Shown: positions 1-6,998 of the stretch, piece by piece
How positions within the stretch are numbered: the stretch's first letter is position 1
Layout of the letters: each line of letters starts with the position of its first letter
From: Bacteroidales bacterium
Lineage (GTDB): Bacteria; Bacteroidota; Bacteroidia; Bacteroidales; WCHB1-69
Length of the DNA: 14,479 nucleotides
Reading direction: 5' to 3'
Assembly: GCA_028683685.1 (NCBI GenBank)
Contig: JAQUHH010000005.1
Location: 8,286 to 22,764 of the forward strand
Program-made: the position numbers and the translations under genes
Notes under the pieces: generated by a model
The model's input: the letters and a program-made list of their open reading frames with translations, nothing else
Told to the model about the DNA's origin: nothing
Databases searched by the model: none

Positions 1-95
1 CGAAATACACAGAAAAGAGGCAGAAGCAGAGCCAATGTTTTTTATATGATAAAGATGATTTACGATGTACAATAATTATTTTTTTTAATTAAAAG

Positions 96-1031
96 ATGGA
101 ACAAAGCAATCGTTTTTGGCATGTCATTCTCAATCCAGTAGCATTAAATGGTAAAAGAATTCATTTTTGGAATCAAATTGCCAAAGAATTAATGAAAGAT
201 GGATTTGAGTTTATTGAATGGGTTACCACAAAAAGAGAAAATGCAATTGATATTGCAGAATCAATTGTAAAAAAAGGAGGAAGGCATATATTGGTTGTTG
301 GCGGAGATGGTACTTTAAATGAAGTTGTAAATGGCGTTATGAAAGAGCCAAAATTGGCATCTCAAATTCTTGTTTGTGTGGTTCCATCGGGAACAGGAAA
401 TGATTGGGCTAAAACACATCAACTACAACCCAACGCAAAAAGCATCCGAGCAATGTTATTAAATGGCAAAGTAGTTGAACACGATGTCGGAATTGTTCAT
501 TCCATTAAAAATCATGAAACAATATCTCGTTTTTTTATAAATATAGCGGGCTTTGGATTCGATGCAGCAGTTATTCATCGACTTTATGAATCGAGGAAAT
601 ACAGAATTGGAAATAAATTTATTTATATAAAAAATGTACTCGCTACTTTATTCACTCATCATTCTGTTGAATGCATTATCGAACATGACGGATTGACTTC
701 AAAAGCGAATGTTTTTTCGGTGGCAGCCGGCATTTGTAAATACAATGGAAATGGAATGAAACAGGTTCCAATGGCCAACTTTCAGGATGGCTTTTTAGAT
801 TTTGTATTTATTTGCAAAATGTCACGGTGGTCTTTAATTACACAAGTCCCCAAATTATTTTCAGGAAAACACTTATTGCACCCCAAAGTTTTTCATATAC
901 GGACTAAAAAATGCAATATAATTCCATTGGGCAGAGTTTTAGGCGAAGTGGAAGGTGAAATGTTGGAAGAAGGAAGTTATCAAGTTGAAATTGCTTTTGA
1001 GCAATTAAAATTTTTGGTTCCTTCAAATTAA
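96..1031 (+). CDS. Diacylglycerol kinase-family lipid kinase (YegS/DgkB-like)
   Basis: This 311-residue protein is probably a soluble ATP-dependent lipid kinase that phosphorylates diacylglycerol or a related lipid at the inner membrane face. The N-terminal DAGK catalytic domain is clear: ILNPVALNGK near residues 11-20 (family form NPxxGxGK), the nucleotide-binding GGDGTLNEVVNG at 69-80, and PSGTGND at 97-103. The rest fits the C-terminal beta-sandwich domain of the YegS/DgkB family, and the length (about 300 residues) is normal. The start is the only ATG that keeps the first beta strand; no Shine-Dalgarno sequence precedes it. It ends 7 bp from the stop of the convergent phosphoesterase gene, with no hairpin terminator between them. 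The exact lipid substrate cannot be told; sphingosine-type or other lipid kinases share these motifs. Confidence 0.9.
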   Translation: MEQSNRFWHVILNPVALNGKRIHFWNQIAKELMKDGFEFIEWVTTKRENAIDIAESIVKKGGRHILVVGGDGTLNEVVNGVMKEPKLASQILVCVVPSGTGNDWAKTHQLQPNAKSIRAMLLNGKVVEHDVGIVHSIKNHETISRFFINIAGFGFDAAVIHRLYESRKYRIGNKFIYIKNVLATLFTHHSVECIIEHDGLTSKANVFSVAAGICKYNGNGMKQVPMANFQDGFLDFVFICKMSRWSLITQVPKLFSGKHLLHPKVFHIRTKKCNIIPLGRVLGEVEGEMLEEGSYQVEIAFEQLKFLVPSN

Positions 1032-1038
1032 TCACATT

Positions 1039-1530
1039 TTATTTTACAATATCCAAAACTTCTAGATTTTCAAATCGTTTGCCCTGAATATCAAATCGCA
1101 CCGCCGTAATTTTGGTATGAAAACCAAATTTTCCAGCGGCTCCGGGATTAATGTATAAATGCTGATATTTTTTCTCATACATAACTCTTAATATGTGAGA
1201 ATGTCCGGTGATAAATAGGTCGGGCTTATATTTTTCAATCAACAATTTCGAATTTGCATTATATTTTGGCGGATACCCCCCAATATGCATCAATAATATC
1301 AGCGCATCTTCAATCATAAAACTCTGATGTTCTGGATATTGAGAACGCACCTCAGTGCCATCAATGTTTCCATAAACAGCAAAAAGTTTTGCTTTTTTGG
1401 ACAAGGCATCCAAAATCTCAATATTGCCAACATCGCCAGCATGAATGATATAATCACATTTTTCAAAAAAACGTTCGACACTTTCAAGCAATACGCCGTG
1501 CGTATCGGAAAGAACACCCACTTTTACCAT
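1039..1530 (-). CDS. YfcE/MJ0936-family metallophosphoesterase
   Basis: This 163-residue protein is a small calcineurin-like phosphodiesterase or phosphatase. The metal-binding motifs appear in the expected order: D-x-H at residues 9-11 (SDTHG), GD at 32-33 (HAGDVGN), GNxD at 54-57 (YGNIDG), H82 (LMHIGG) and GHSH at 109-112. INPGAAG near 127-133 is also typical. Its length matches the YfcE family, whose members hydrolyse phosphodiesters in vitro but mostly lack a known natural substrate. It lies 6 bp downstream of rlmB on the same strand, so the two are probably cotranscribed. The sequence does not say whether the two products work together. Confidence 0.9.
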   Translation of the reverse strand: MVKVGVLSDTHGVLLESVERFFEKCDYIIHAGDVGNIEILDALSKKAKLFAVYGNIDGTEVRSQYPEHQSFMIEDALILLMHIGGYPPKYNANSKLLIEKYKPDLFITGHSHILRVMYEKKYQHLYINPGAAGKFGFHTKITAVRFDIQGKRFENLEVLDIVK

Positions 1531-1536
1531 AAAACT

Positions 1537-2274
1537 TTATTTTGTACGTTGACGAAGCACCTCGAAAAGCAAAATACCATTGGCAACAGAAACGTTTAAA
1601 GATTGGATTTCGCCCACCATTGGAATGGCTAATGAATCCGTGAAAAAATGGAAATATTCGCGTGAAATCCCCTCCCCTTCATTGCCAAGGACAACGGCCA
1701 TTGGAATTGTAAAATCAGGGCTGTGGTATGCTGTTTTTGCTTTTTCGGTCAAACCAAAAATAGAAATTCCACTCTCTTGCAAAAACTGCAAAACTTCTTT
1801 GAGATCCTTATGACGACAAATGGGAATTCGGCTAATGGCACCGGCAGAAGTTTTGATGGCATCTTCGTTGATTTGTGCTGCATTTTGAGCAGGAATAACA
1901 ACGGCATGTACGCCAGCACATTCGGCCGTACGACAAATGGCACCAAAGTTACGAACATCAGTAATTCTATCTAAAACCAAAATAAATGGCGTTTCACCAC
2001 TTTCAAAAAGTCCGGGTATGAGATTAAAAATATCTTCATATTCAATGGCTGATACAAAAGCAATAACGCCTTGGTGATTGGCGGTGGTGATTTTCTGCAA
2101 CTTCTCGAATGGTACAATCTGAATTTGAATATCTCTTTTTCGAGACAATGTCATAATGTGTTTTATTCCTTCGCTTCCTGCGCCTCTTTGAACCATGATT
2201 TTTTCCATCTCTTTCCCTGTTTCGAGTGCTTCTATGATGGGACGTACACCGTACATTATGTCTTTTCGCTTCAT
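1537..2274 (-). CDS. rlmB: 23S rRNA (guanosine-2'-O-)-methyltransferase RlmB, TrmH/SpoU family
   Basis: This 245-residue protein is a SAM-dependent 2'-O-methyltransferase that, by family, methylates the ribose of G2251 in the 23S rRNA P loop. The N-terminal L30e-like substrate domain starts with the typical MYGVRPIIEAL and includes the HQGV stretch at 67-70. The three SpoU motifs of the knotted catalytic domain are present: motif 1 at 102-117 (DRITDVRNFGAICRTA, with N109 and R115), motif 2 at 193-203 (AVVLGNEGEGI), and motif 3 at 217-231 (IPMVGEIQSLNVSVA). Length and motif order are standard for RlmB. A TAnnTTTG promoter box lies just upstream, and the phosphoesterase gene follows after 6 bp. 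Another TrmH-family rRNA or tRNA methylase is less likely given the N-terminal domain. Confidence 0.93.
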   Translation of the reverse strand: MKRKDIMYGVRPIIEALETGKEMEKIMVQRGAGSEGIKHIMTLSRKRDIQIQIVPFEKLQKITTANHQGVIAFVSAIEYEDIFNLIPGLFESGETPFILVLDRITDVRNFGAICRTAECAGVHAVVIPAQNAAQINEDAIKTSAGAISRIPICRHKDLKEVLQFLQESGISIFGLTEKAKTAYHSPDFTIPMAVVLGNEGEGISREYFHFFTDSLAIPMVGEIQSLNVSVANGILLFEVLRQRTK

Positions 2275-2288
2275 ATCAATATTTTTGG

Positions 2289-2321
2289 CAAAGTTACAAA
2301 ACTATTCCCTTGTGTTTGAAA
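2289..2321 (-). promoter_or_regulatory. Predicted Bacteroidota-type promoter for rlmB
   Basis: Read on the minus strand, TAACTTTG (2296 down to 2289) matches the Bacteroidota -7 consensus TAnnTTTG exactly. TTTC (2321 down to 2318), one mismatch from the -33 element TTTG, sits 21 nt upstream. The -7 box ends 14 nt before the ATG of rlmB, so the leader would be very short. Prediction by motif only. Confidence 0.6.
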
Positions 2322-2366
2322 AAAATTTAGAATTTCTAAAAACATATCAACAATACGTATATTCTT

Positions 2367-2397
2367 TTTGTTTTTTTGAACTATTTACATAAATTTG
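2367..2397 (+). promoter_or_regulatory. Predicted Bacteroidota-type promoter for the secreted coiled-coil gene
   Basis: TTTG at 2367-2370 is followed after exactly 19 nt by TAAATTTG at 2390-2397, a full match to the Bacteroidota TTTG-N19-TAnnTTTG consensus. The ATG at 2422 lies 24 nt after the -7 box. It is divergent from the rlmB promoter, with about 45 bp between the two. Confidence 0.7.
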
Positions 2398-2421
2398 TGT
2401 TTCATTAGTAAAATAATATTT

Positions 2422-3048
2422 ATGAAAAAATCTTTTTTATTTATCGGTTTTACCATGGTTCTTTTCCTTCTGAGCTCACAAATTTATGCTCAGACAATAA
2501 AGAACGATAACGTGAAAATTCTCAAAGAGAAGCGAGATGCAATTTCTGCCGAATTTAATATTCCCAAATCAATAATGGAAAATGTGGTGGTGGAATATCT
2601 TGCTGAAGAAGGGTTAAAAAAGCCATCCAAAAAAAAGGGAATTCTTATGTATGAAAAAATAACATTTGGAAAAATCTCAAGTGAAGTAATGGATTATTAT
2701 GTAAAAATTGATGGAAAAAAACAAAAATCCAAAGTAACTTTTGCGGTGTCTAAGGGATATGAAAATTTTATCAGTCATTCTGAAGGCGGTATTTATTCTA
2801 AATTTACTTCTGTTTTTAATAGCATCGACCAAAAAGCTAAAAAAGCATACATAGCTGAACAGTCCAAAACACAGCAAAAAGTGATTGACAAGACCCAAAA
2901 GAAATATGACAAACTTGTAAAAGAGGAAAAATCATTGCAAAAGAGCAAAGAAAACATTGAAAATAAACTAAAGAAAAATGAAAAAAATGCCCAGGGACTC
3001 AAGAAGGTATTGGAAGATGAGCAGAAAAAATTAAAAAATATAAAATAA
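2422..3048 (+). CDS. Secreted coiled-coil protein of unknown function
   Basis: I do not recognise a family for this 208-residue protein. The reading frame is open to a TTG at 2395, but the ATG at 2422 is preferred: it gives a clean signal peptide (basic MKK, hydrophobic core, likely cleavage after A23 in IYA-QT), and the promoter -7 box overlaps the TTG. The middle part (about residues 30-130) looks globular, with predicted beta strands. Residues from about 134 to the end are very rich in Lys, Glu and Gln with heptad-like spacing, so a long coiled coil is likely. It is probably periplasmic. There is no lipobox cysteine, no membrane anchor and no recognisable catalytic motif. The MFS transporter gene starts 9 bp after the stop, which suggests cotranscription. 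Confidence 0.75.
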   Translation: MKKSFLFIGFTMVLFLLSSQIYAQTIKNDNVKILKEKRDAISAEFNIPKSIMENVVVEYLAEEGLKKPSKKKGILMYEKITFGKISSEVMDYYVKIDGKKQKSKVTFAVSKGYENFISHSEGGIYSKFTSVFNSIDQKAKKAYIAEQSKTQQKVIDKTQKKYDKLVKEEKSLQKSKENIENKLKKNEKNAQGLKKVLEDEQKKLKNIK

Positions 3049-3057
3049 ATTACTCTG

Positions 3058-4212
3058 GTGACAAATAAAGTATGGACCACAAATTTTATTTTGTTGGTAC
3101 TGGGAAACTTCTTACTGAGTATCTCTTTCTATTTCTTAATTACAGTTTTGCCCGTTTATTTAGTAGATGAAATTCATTTCTCAAAATCGGATGCCGGCAT
3201 TATTTTGTCGGCATACATTTTTACAGCCGTATTGGTTCGCCCTTTTGTAGGCCCATTAATTGACACCTACGGCCGAAAAACAATTTACTTAAGTGCATTA
3301 ACGCTTTTTGCAATATTATTTCCTGCATACGCAATTACGGTCTCCTACATCCCTCTTGTTTCCTTACGAATCCTTCATGGCGTTTCATGGGGAATTCTAA
3401 CCACTGCTGGAAACACTTTGGCAATGGATTTGCTTCCCAAAGAGAAAAAAGGGGAAGGCATGGGCTTTTACGGATTGGCTTTTACGCTTGCTATGGCGAT
3501 TGGACCATTTATCGCTTCTTTTGTGTTGAATATTGGCAATTTTGGAATTTTATTTATCGCCGCTGGAATTTTAGCCTTTAGTGGCATTGGAACAATCTTA
3601 ATAATTGATTTTCCTAAAAACGAGCGAAAAAGAGCCTTTTCTTTGAAATTGATTAATGACTTTATAGCACCACAAACATACCGCTATGCCATACTTTTAA
3701 TACTAATCATGATTCCTTATGGAGCTTTACTCAACTTTGCATCTCTGTTTTGCCTAGAAATAATTCCAGGAAAAAGTTATATATTTTTCTTATCTCTTGC
3801 GGTTGGGTTAACTATTTCCAGACTTTTCGCTGGTAAAATTTTTGACAAAAGAGGATATTTTGAATTGCTTATTTTTTCATTTTCATCTATTGCCATAGGC
3901 TTACCAATATTTGTATTTTTCAATCACCCATTCTTTTTAGCCTTTTCTTCTGTCATAATAGGCATTGGGTATGGAATTTCCTTTCTGATACTTCAATTGG
4001 TAATCAATCAAGTTTTGCCCAAAGAAAAAAGAGGCACTGCCAATTCCATCTTTCTGACAGCACTCGATATTGGTATTGCTGGTGGCACCATTTTAATGGG
4101 TTTAATCTCAAATATTTTCGGGTTGAAACTATCTTTTTTAACTTTTGCAATTTTCCCCATTGTCTGCTTAATTATATTTGTAAGTCACAAACGCACACTT
4201 CAAATTAAATAA
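3058..4212 (+). CDS. Major facilitator superfamily transporter
   Basis: This 384-residue inner-membrane protein is a secondary transporter of the MFS, probably a proton-coupled exporter. About 12 hydrophobic segments are visible in two similar halves. The MFS motif A loop is seen after the second helix (GPLIDTYGRK), with a degenerate copy in the second half (GKIFDKRG). The halves also share LLPKEKKGEG and VLPKEKRGTA before helices 5 and 11. The start is taken as GTG at 3058; no in-frame ATG lies before the first helix, and the Shine-Dalgarno sequence is weak or absent. Length is at the short end of the usual 380-450. The substrate cannot be told; family members resembling it are often annotated as drug or sugar efflux proteins. 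Confidence 0.88.
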   Translation: MTNKVWTTNFILLVLGNFLLSISFYFLITVLPVYLVDEIHFSKSDAGIILSAYIFTAVLVRPFVGPLIDTYGRKTIYLSALTLFAILFPAYAITVSYIPLVSLRILHGVSWGILTTAGNTLAMDLLPKEKKGEGMGFYGLAFTLAMAIGPFIASFVLNIGNFGILFIAAGILAFSGIGTILIIDFPKNERKRAFSLKLINDFIAPQTYRYAILLILIMIPYGALLNFASLFCLEIIPGKSYIFFLSLAVGLTISRLFAGKIFDKRGYFELLIFSFSSIAIGLPIFVFFNHPFFLAFSSVIIGIGYGISFLILQLVINQVLPKEKRGTANSIFLTALDIGIAGGTILMGLISNIFGLKLSFLTFAIFPIVCLIIFVSHKRTLQIK

Positions 4213-4278
4213 TTATTGTTTAACATATGCACTACTAACATTATGTTTAACTTGTCTAATATGTTCAATTTCAACGCC

Positions 4279-4360
4279 CTATTTAGAACTCATTCTGCTT
4301 TACTGTATATTAACGAATTCGGGCGTAACAACTTGATTCTTAGACAATCTATTTAGAATC
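4279..4360 (+). repeat. Direct and inverted repeats upstream of the hydrogenase promoter
   Basis: The 10-mer CTATTTAGAA occurs exactly at 4279-4288 and 4349-4358, 70 bp apart. The second copy is part of an interrupted hairpin at 4335-4360: GATTCT and TAGA pair with TCTA and AGAATC around a CAA loop, with a TTT bulge (10 paired bases). No T-run follows, so it is not an intrinsic terminator for the MFS gene. TGTTTAAC also occurs twice further upstream (4217-4224 and 4244-4251). These could be activator or repressor sites, but chance cannot be excluded in such AT-rich DNA. Confidence 0.4.
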
Positions 4361-4387
4361 ATAATAAATTAACCACAGTCATTGTCC

Positions 4388-4405
4388 TTGTTATTCTATT
4401 AACAA
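4388..4405 (+). promoter_or_regulatory. Rex-type redox operator (near-perfect 18-bp palindrome)
   Basis: TTGTTATTCTATTAACAA is an inverted repeat with perfect 6-bp arms (TTGTTA/TAACAA). It differs at one base from the Rex operator form known from Clostridia, TTGTTAANNNNTTAACAA. Rex is a repressor that leaves DNA when the NADH/NAD+ ratio is high, and fermentative hydrogenase genes are among its known targets. The site ends 9 bp before the predicted -7 box at 4415-4422, so bound protein would cover the -33 region. This fits control of an operon that encodes an NADH-consuming hydrogenase. No rex gene is present in the window. Confidence 0.72.
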
Positions 4406-4414
4406 AATAAGCTT

Positions 4415-4422
4415 TATATTTG
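4415..4422 (+). promoter_or_regulatory. Predicted -7 promoter box of the hydrogenase operon
   Basis: TATATTTG matches the Bacteroidota -7 consensus TAnnTTTG exactly and lies 43 nt before the ATG at 4466. The best -33 candidate is CTTG at 4387-4390, but its 24-nt spacing is longer than usual, so the promoter may need an activator or be weak. The Rex-type palindrome lies between and over the -33 region. Confidence 0.6.
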
Positions 4423-4465
4423 CTCTGTGAATTAAAAAACAAAGAATAATAAAACGGGTAAAAAA

Positions 4466-4810
4466 ATGAAAATCAGCGAGTTTAAGGATATACTTTCGGG
4501 AAAAGTAGTTTGTGGGGCTCATTTACTTGATCATGATATAGAACTTGCTTTTGCATCAGATTTAATGAGTGATGTTTTGACAATTACGGAAGATAATGTT
4601 TTGCTAATTACTGGTCTTGCCAATATCCAAGCAATTAGAACCGCTGAAATGTCGAACATTCATTGTGTAATTTTAGTAAGAAATAAAAATGCCAGTTGCG
4701 AAATGGTACGGTTAGCAGAAGAATCAGATATCGTTATAATTGAAACGCCGTATACTCTGTTTCGCACCTCAGGCTTGTTGTTTAATGCTGGATTAAGTCC
4801 AATTTATTAA
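4466..4810 (+). CDS. DRTGG-domain protein, first copy
   Basis: This 114-residue protein consists of a single small alpha/beta domain that I assign to the DRTGG family, whose fold is related to the N-terminal domain of HPr kinase. Its function is unknown; the domain is thought to act in ligand or protein binding. Supporting features are the ASDLMSDVL segment (residues 31-39), alternating hydrophobic strands (VLLITGL, HCVILVRN, IVIIETP) and the helix after AEESD. It has no signal peptide, so it should be cytoplasmic. It is the first gene of the operon, 17 bp before the ATPase gene. A clear paralogue lies at 6660-6992. Single-domain DRTGG proteins are common beside [FeFe]-hydrogenase genes in Clostridia and Thermotogae, which supports a role in hydrogenase regulation or sensing. 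Confidence 0.8.
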   Translation: MKISEFKDILSGKVVCGAHLLDHDIELAFASDLMSDVLTITEDNVLLITGLANIQAIRTAEMSNIHCVILVRNKNASCEMVRLAEESDIVIIETPYTLFRTSGLLFNAGLSPIY

Positions 4811-4827
4811 AGAATAAGAGGTTTATA

Positions 4828-5250
4828 ATGATGGAGTTTAGTTTTGAAATAAATGGAGGTGACTTTTCAAATGCGGGAATGATTTCAAGTTTAGTAAAAA
4901 AGACATTGAAACAACTAAACATCGATGGAATGATTATACGCAGAACGGTTGTTGCACTTTATGAGGCAGAAGTGAATATTGTAGCTCATGCATACAGTGG
5001 AGTTGTCAACGTAAATATTTTTCCAGATAAAATCAAAATTAAACTAACCGATAAAGGAACCGGAATAGCAGACATCGACTTAGCGATGCAACAAGGATAC
5101 TCTACAGCCTCTCCAGCGGTTCGCGAAATGGGATTTGGAGCAGGAATGGGCTTACCTAACATCAAAAACAACACCGATGAATTAAACTTAGAAAGCACTG
5201 TAGGTGTGGGCACTATGCTTGAATTTACGAACTTTTTTGAACCAAAATAG
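4828..5250 (+). CDS. RsbW/SpoIIAB-like anti-sigma-type ATPase
   Basis: This 140-residue protein is a stand-alone GHKL (HATPase_c) domain of the kind used by RsbW and SpoIIAB, small serine kinases that bind regulatory partners. The ATP-binding motifs are intact: the N box around E46-Y56 (YEAEVNIVAHAY, N50 as the likely Mg2+ ligand), the G1 box DKGTGI at 75-80, a glycine-rich lid and G2 box with FGAGMGLPNIK around 103-113, and GVGT near 126-129. There is no His-phosphoacceptor domain, so it is not a classical histidine kinase. Two ATG codons stand in tandem (4828 and 4831); an AAGAGG sequence at 4816-4821 serves either. It is followed after 6 bp by the divergent hydrogenase gene, whose product is a plausible partner. 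The target is unknown. Confidence 0.85.
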   Translation: MMEFSFEINGGDFSNAGMISSLVKKTLKQLNIDGMIIRRTVVALYEAEVNIVAHAYSGVVNVNIFPDKIKIKLTDKGTGIADIDLAMQQGYSTASPAVREMGFGAGMGLPNIKNNTDELNLESTVGVGTMLEFTNFFEPK

Positions 5251-5256
5251 CAAGCA

Positions 5257-6642
5257 ATGGAACAACACTATTTTAATCATGCACTAACATTTAGAAAGGA
5301 CATCTGCATTGGATGCTCTCACTGCATGACTGCTTGCCCAACCGAAGCCATCCGTGTAAAAAATGGCAAAGCCAAACTCATTGATGAACGTTGCGTAGAT
5401 TGCGGAGAATGTTATAGAGTTTGTCCAGTTGGTGCTATTACGGTAGACCAAAATAGTCTGGAAGAAATTTCAAATTACGAATATCCTATTGCTCTAGTTC
5501 CATCGGTTTTCTCGGGTCAATTTCCAGACAATATAACCCATGCCGAAATAATTCAATCTTTTTATGATTTAGGATTTTCCGAGGTTTATGAGGTAGAACA
5601 CAGTGTTGATTTTGTAGTAGAAGAATATGAAAAGTATTTACAAAAAGAGCACGCACGTCCCTTTATTTCTACTTTTTGTCCATCTGTAGTACGACTTATT
5701 CAAGTAAAATTTCCCACTCTAATTCCCAATCTACTTTTGCACAAAGCCCCTTTGGACTACACGGCACTATATGCCCGAAAAAAGTTATTGGACCAAGGTG
5801 TTGAACCCGATAAAATTGGAGTATTCTATGTTACGCCCTGCGCTGCCAAAATTGTGGCTATCAAAAGCCCCGTTGGTGAAGAAAAATCGACTATTGATGG
5901 TGCTTTAAACATGAATTACATGTTTAATAAATCATTCCGAATTATAAAAAATGGAATCTCTTCTAAAAACAAACCTACCAAAAAACCACTTAGCAAACAA
6001 TCTATTTGCTGGAGTTTAACCACCGGTGAATCGAGTATCTTTTCAAACATTCGATCGCTAGCGATTGATGAAATATCAAATGTACTTGAATTTTTAGAAA
6101 AAGTTGAAAATGACGAATTAGACGGAATCGATTTTCTTGAACTTAGAGCCTGTGATGAAAGCTGTGCCGGCGGAATTTTATGTCAAGGGAACCGCTTTTT
6201 GACGGCTGAAAAACTTAGAAAAAGAGCCACTTATTGCGAAACTGTAGAACATAAAAACAAACCTAAAACAGAAAAAGAGTTTTTTGAAATGATAGACTAT
6301 CTTCGAGAAAACTCCGAAGTACAACCCATCCTAGCCCGTCCCATTATGAAATTGGATGATAATGTAGTGGAAGCCATGAGCAAAATGAAAAGGATGTACG
6401 AAATTACCAATGTATTGCCCCAAGTGGACTGTGGAATATGTGGAACTCCTTCTTGTCAATCCTTTGCTGAAGACATTGTACAAGGGAGAGCAGACATAAA
6501 ACAGTGTGTTTTTGTTCAAAGAATTTTAGAACAAAACGAGAAACTTCTGGCGGTGGATTCTGCCAATATTATGAAAGATATTTGGGGACACAAAAAGCTA
6601 AATAAAAACAGCTTGAGAGATGAATTAAAAGATATAATGTAA
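5257..6642 (+). CDS. Divergent [FeFe]-hydrogenase-like protein, putative H2/redox sensor
   Basis: This 461-residue protein has two N-terminal [4Fe-4S] ferredoxin motifs (C17, C20, C23, C27 and C46, C49, C52, C56), a hydrogenase large-subunit domain (about 75-340), and a C-terminal C-x2-C-x4-C-x16-C iron-sulfur domain (C392, C395, C400, C417) like that of RnfB. All four H-cluster cysteines are kept: C141 (TFCP), C195 (TPCAAK), C299 and C303 (RACDESCAGG). Residues of the catalytic site are changed: the proton-shuttle Cys of TSCCP is F140, the Met of MPC is T193, the Glu of MPCxxKxxE is Ala, and the Met before the third cysteine is Arg. Such changes mark the putative sensory hydrogenases (HydS-like, groups C and D), which turn over slowly. 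There is no PAS domain. Placed between signalling genes, it is best read as a sensor; electron transfer is an alternative. Confidence 0.85.
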   Translation: MEQHYFNHALTFRKDICIGCSHCMTACPTEAIRVKNGKAKLIDERCVDCGECYRVCPVGAITVDQNSLEEISNYEYPIALVPSVFSGQFPDNITHAEIIQSFYDLGFSEVYEVEHSVDFVVEEYEKYLQKEHARPFISTFCPSVVRLIQVKFPTLIPNLLLHKAPLDYTALYARKKLLDQGVEPDKIGVFYVTPCAAKIVAIKSPVGEEKSTIDGALNMNYMFNKSFRIIKNGISSKNKPTKKPLSKQSICWSLTTGESSIFSNIRSLAIDEISNVLEFLEKVENDELDGIDFLELRACDESCAGGILCQGNRFLTAEKLRKRATYCETVEHKNKPKTEKEFFEMIDYLRENSEVQPILARPIMKLDDNVVEAMSKMKRMYEITNVLPQVDCGICGTPSCQSFAEDIVQGRADIKQCVFVQRILEQNEKLLAVDSANIMKDIWGHKKLNKNSLRDELKDIM

Positions 6643-6659
6643 TATAAAACCTGAAAATA

Positions 6660-6992
6660 ATGAAAGTTATTGAATTAGCAGCAAAATTAGGACTCAAAGT
6701 AATGGGCGGTCAAGACGGATTAAACAAAGAAGTTAAAGCCGGTTATACTTCCGATTTATTAAGTGATGTTATGGGCAACGTCGAAGCAGGATCGATATGG
6801 GTTACTTTACAAACTCATAAAAACGTTATGGCCGTGGCTTCACTTAAAGATTTATCTGCCATCGTTATCGTAAATAACTATGCGCCAGATCAAGACTTAA
6901 TTAACCAAAGTGAAGAAGAAGGGATTCCTGTTTTGGTAACCTCCGACAAAGCATTTGAAATAAGTGCAAAAATTTACAACTTAATCAAATAA
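6660..6992 (+). CDS. DRTGG-domain protein, second copy
   Basis: This 110-residue single-domain cytoplasmic protein is a paralogue of the one at 4466-4810. Shared landmarks are TSDLLSDVM (residues 30-38; SDLMSDV in the first copy), the strand SIWVTLQ, the segment AIVIVNN, and the helix-strand EEEGIPVLVTSD (AEESDIVIIETP in the first copy). It lacks the extra C-terminal tail of the first copy. Its function is unknown; as above, the DRTGG fold suggests ligand or protein binding, and the pair could form a heterodimer. It sits 17 bp after the divergent hydrogenase gene and 6 bp before the PHP gene, so the two DRTGG genes frame the sensor-like hydrogenase and its ATPase. Confidence 0.78.
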   Translation: MKVIELAAKLGLKVMGGQDGLNKEVKAGYTSDLLSDVMGNVEAGSIWVTLQTHKNVMAVASLKDLSAIVIVNNYAPDQDLINQSEEEGIPVLVTSDKAFEISAKIYNLIK

Positions 6993-6998
6993 TCAACA

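Noticed and set aside
1..49. Possible 3' end of an upstream plus-strand gene, about 15 codons ending in TGA at 47-49
   Set aside because: The stretch is too short to judge; two other plus-strand frames are also open across it, and the peptide has no recognisable feature.
1032..1038. Bidirectional terminator between the convergent lipid kinase and phosphoesterase genes
   Set aside because: The gap is only 7 bp, and no hairpin with a T-run could be found across the junction.
4243..4356. A 37-codon open frame starting with ATG upstream of the hydrogenase operon
   Set aside because: It has no ribosome-binding site, its peptide is unremarkable, and it covers the repeats. A frame this short is expected by chance here.
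5257..6642. Reading the first hydrogenase-like gene as a second catalytic hydrogenase
   Set aside because: The proton-shuttle cysteine and several other active-site residues of catalytic enzymes are replaced, and the gene sits among signalling genes.
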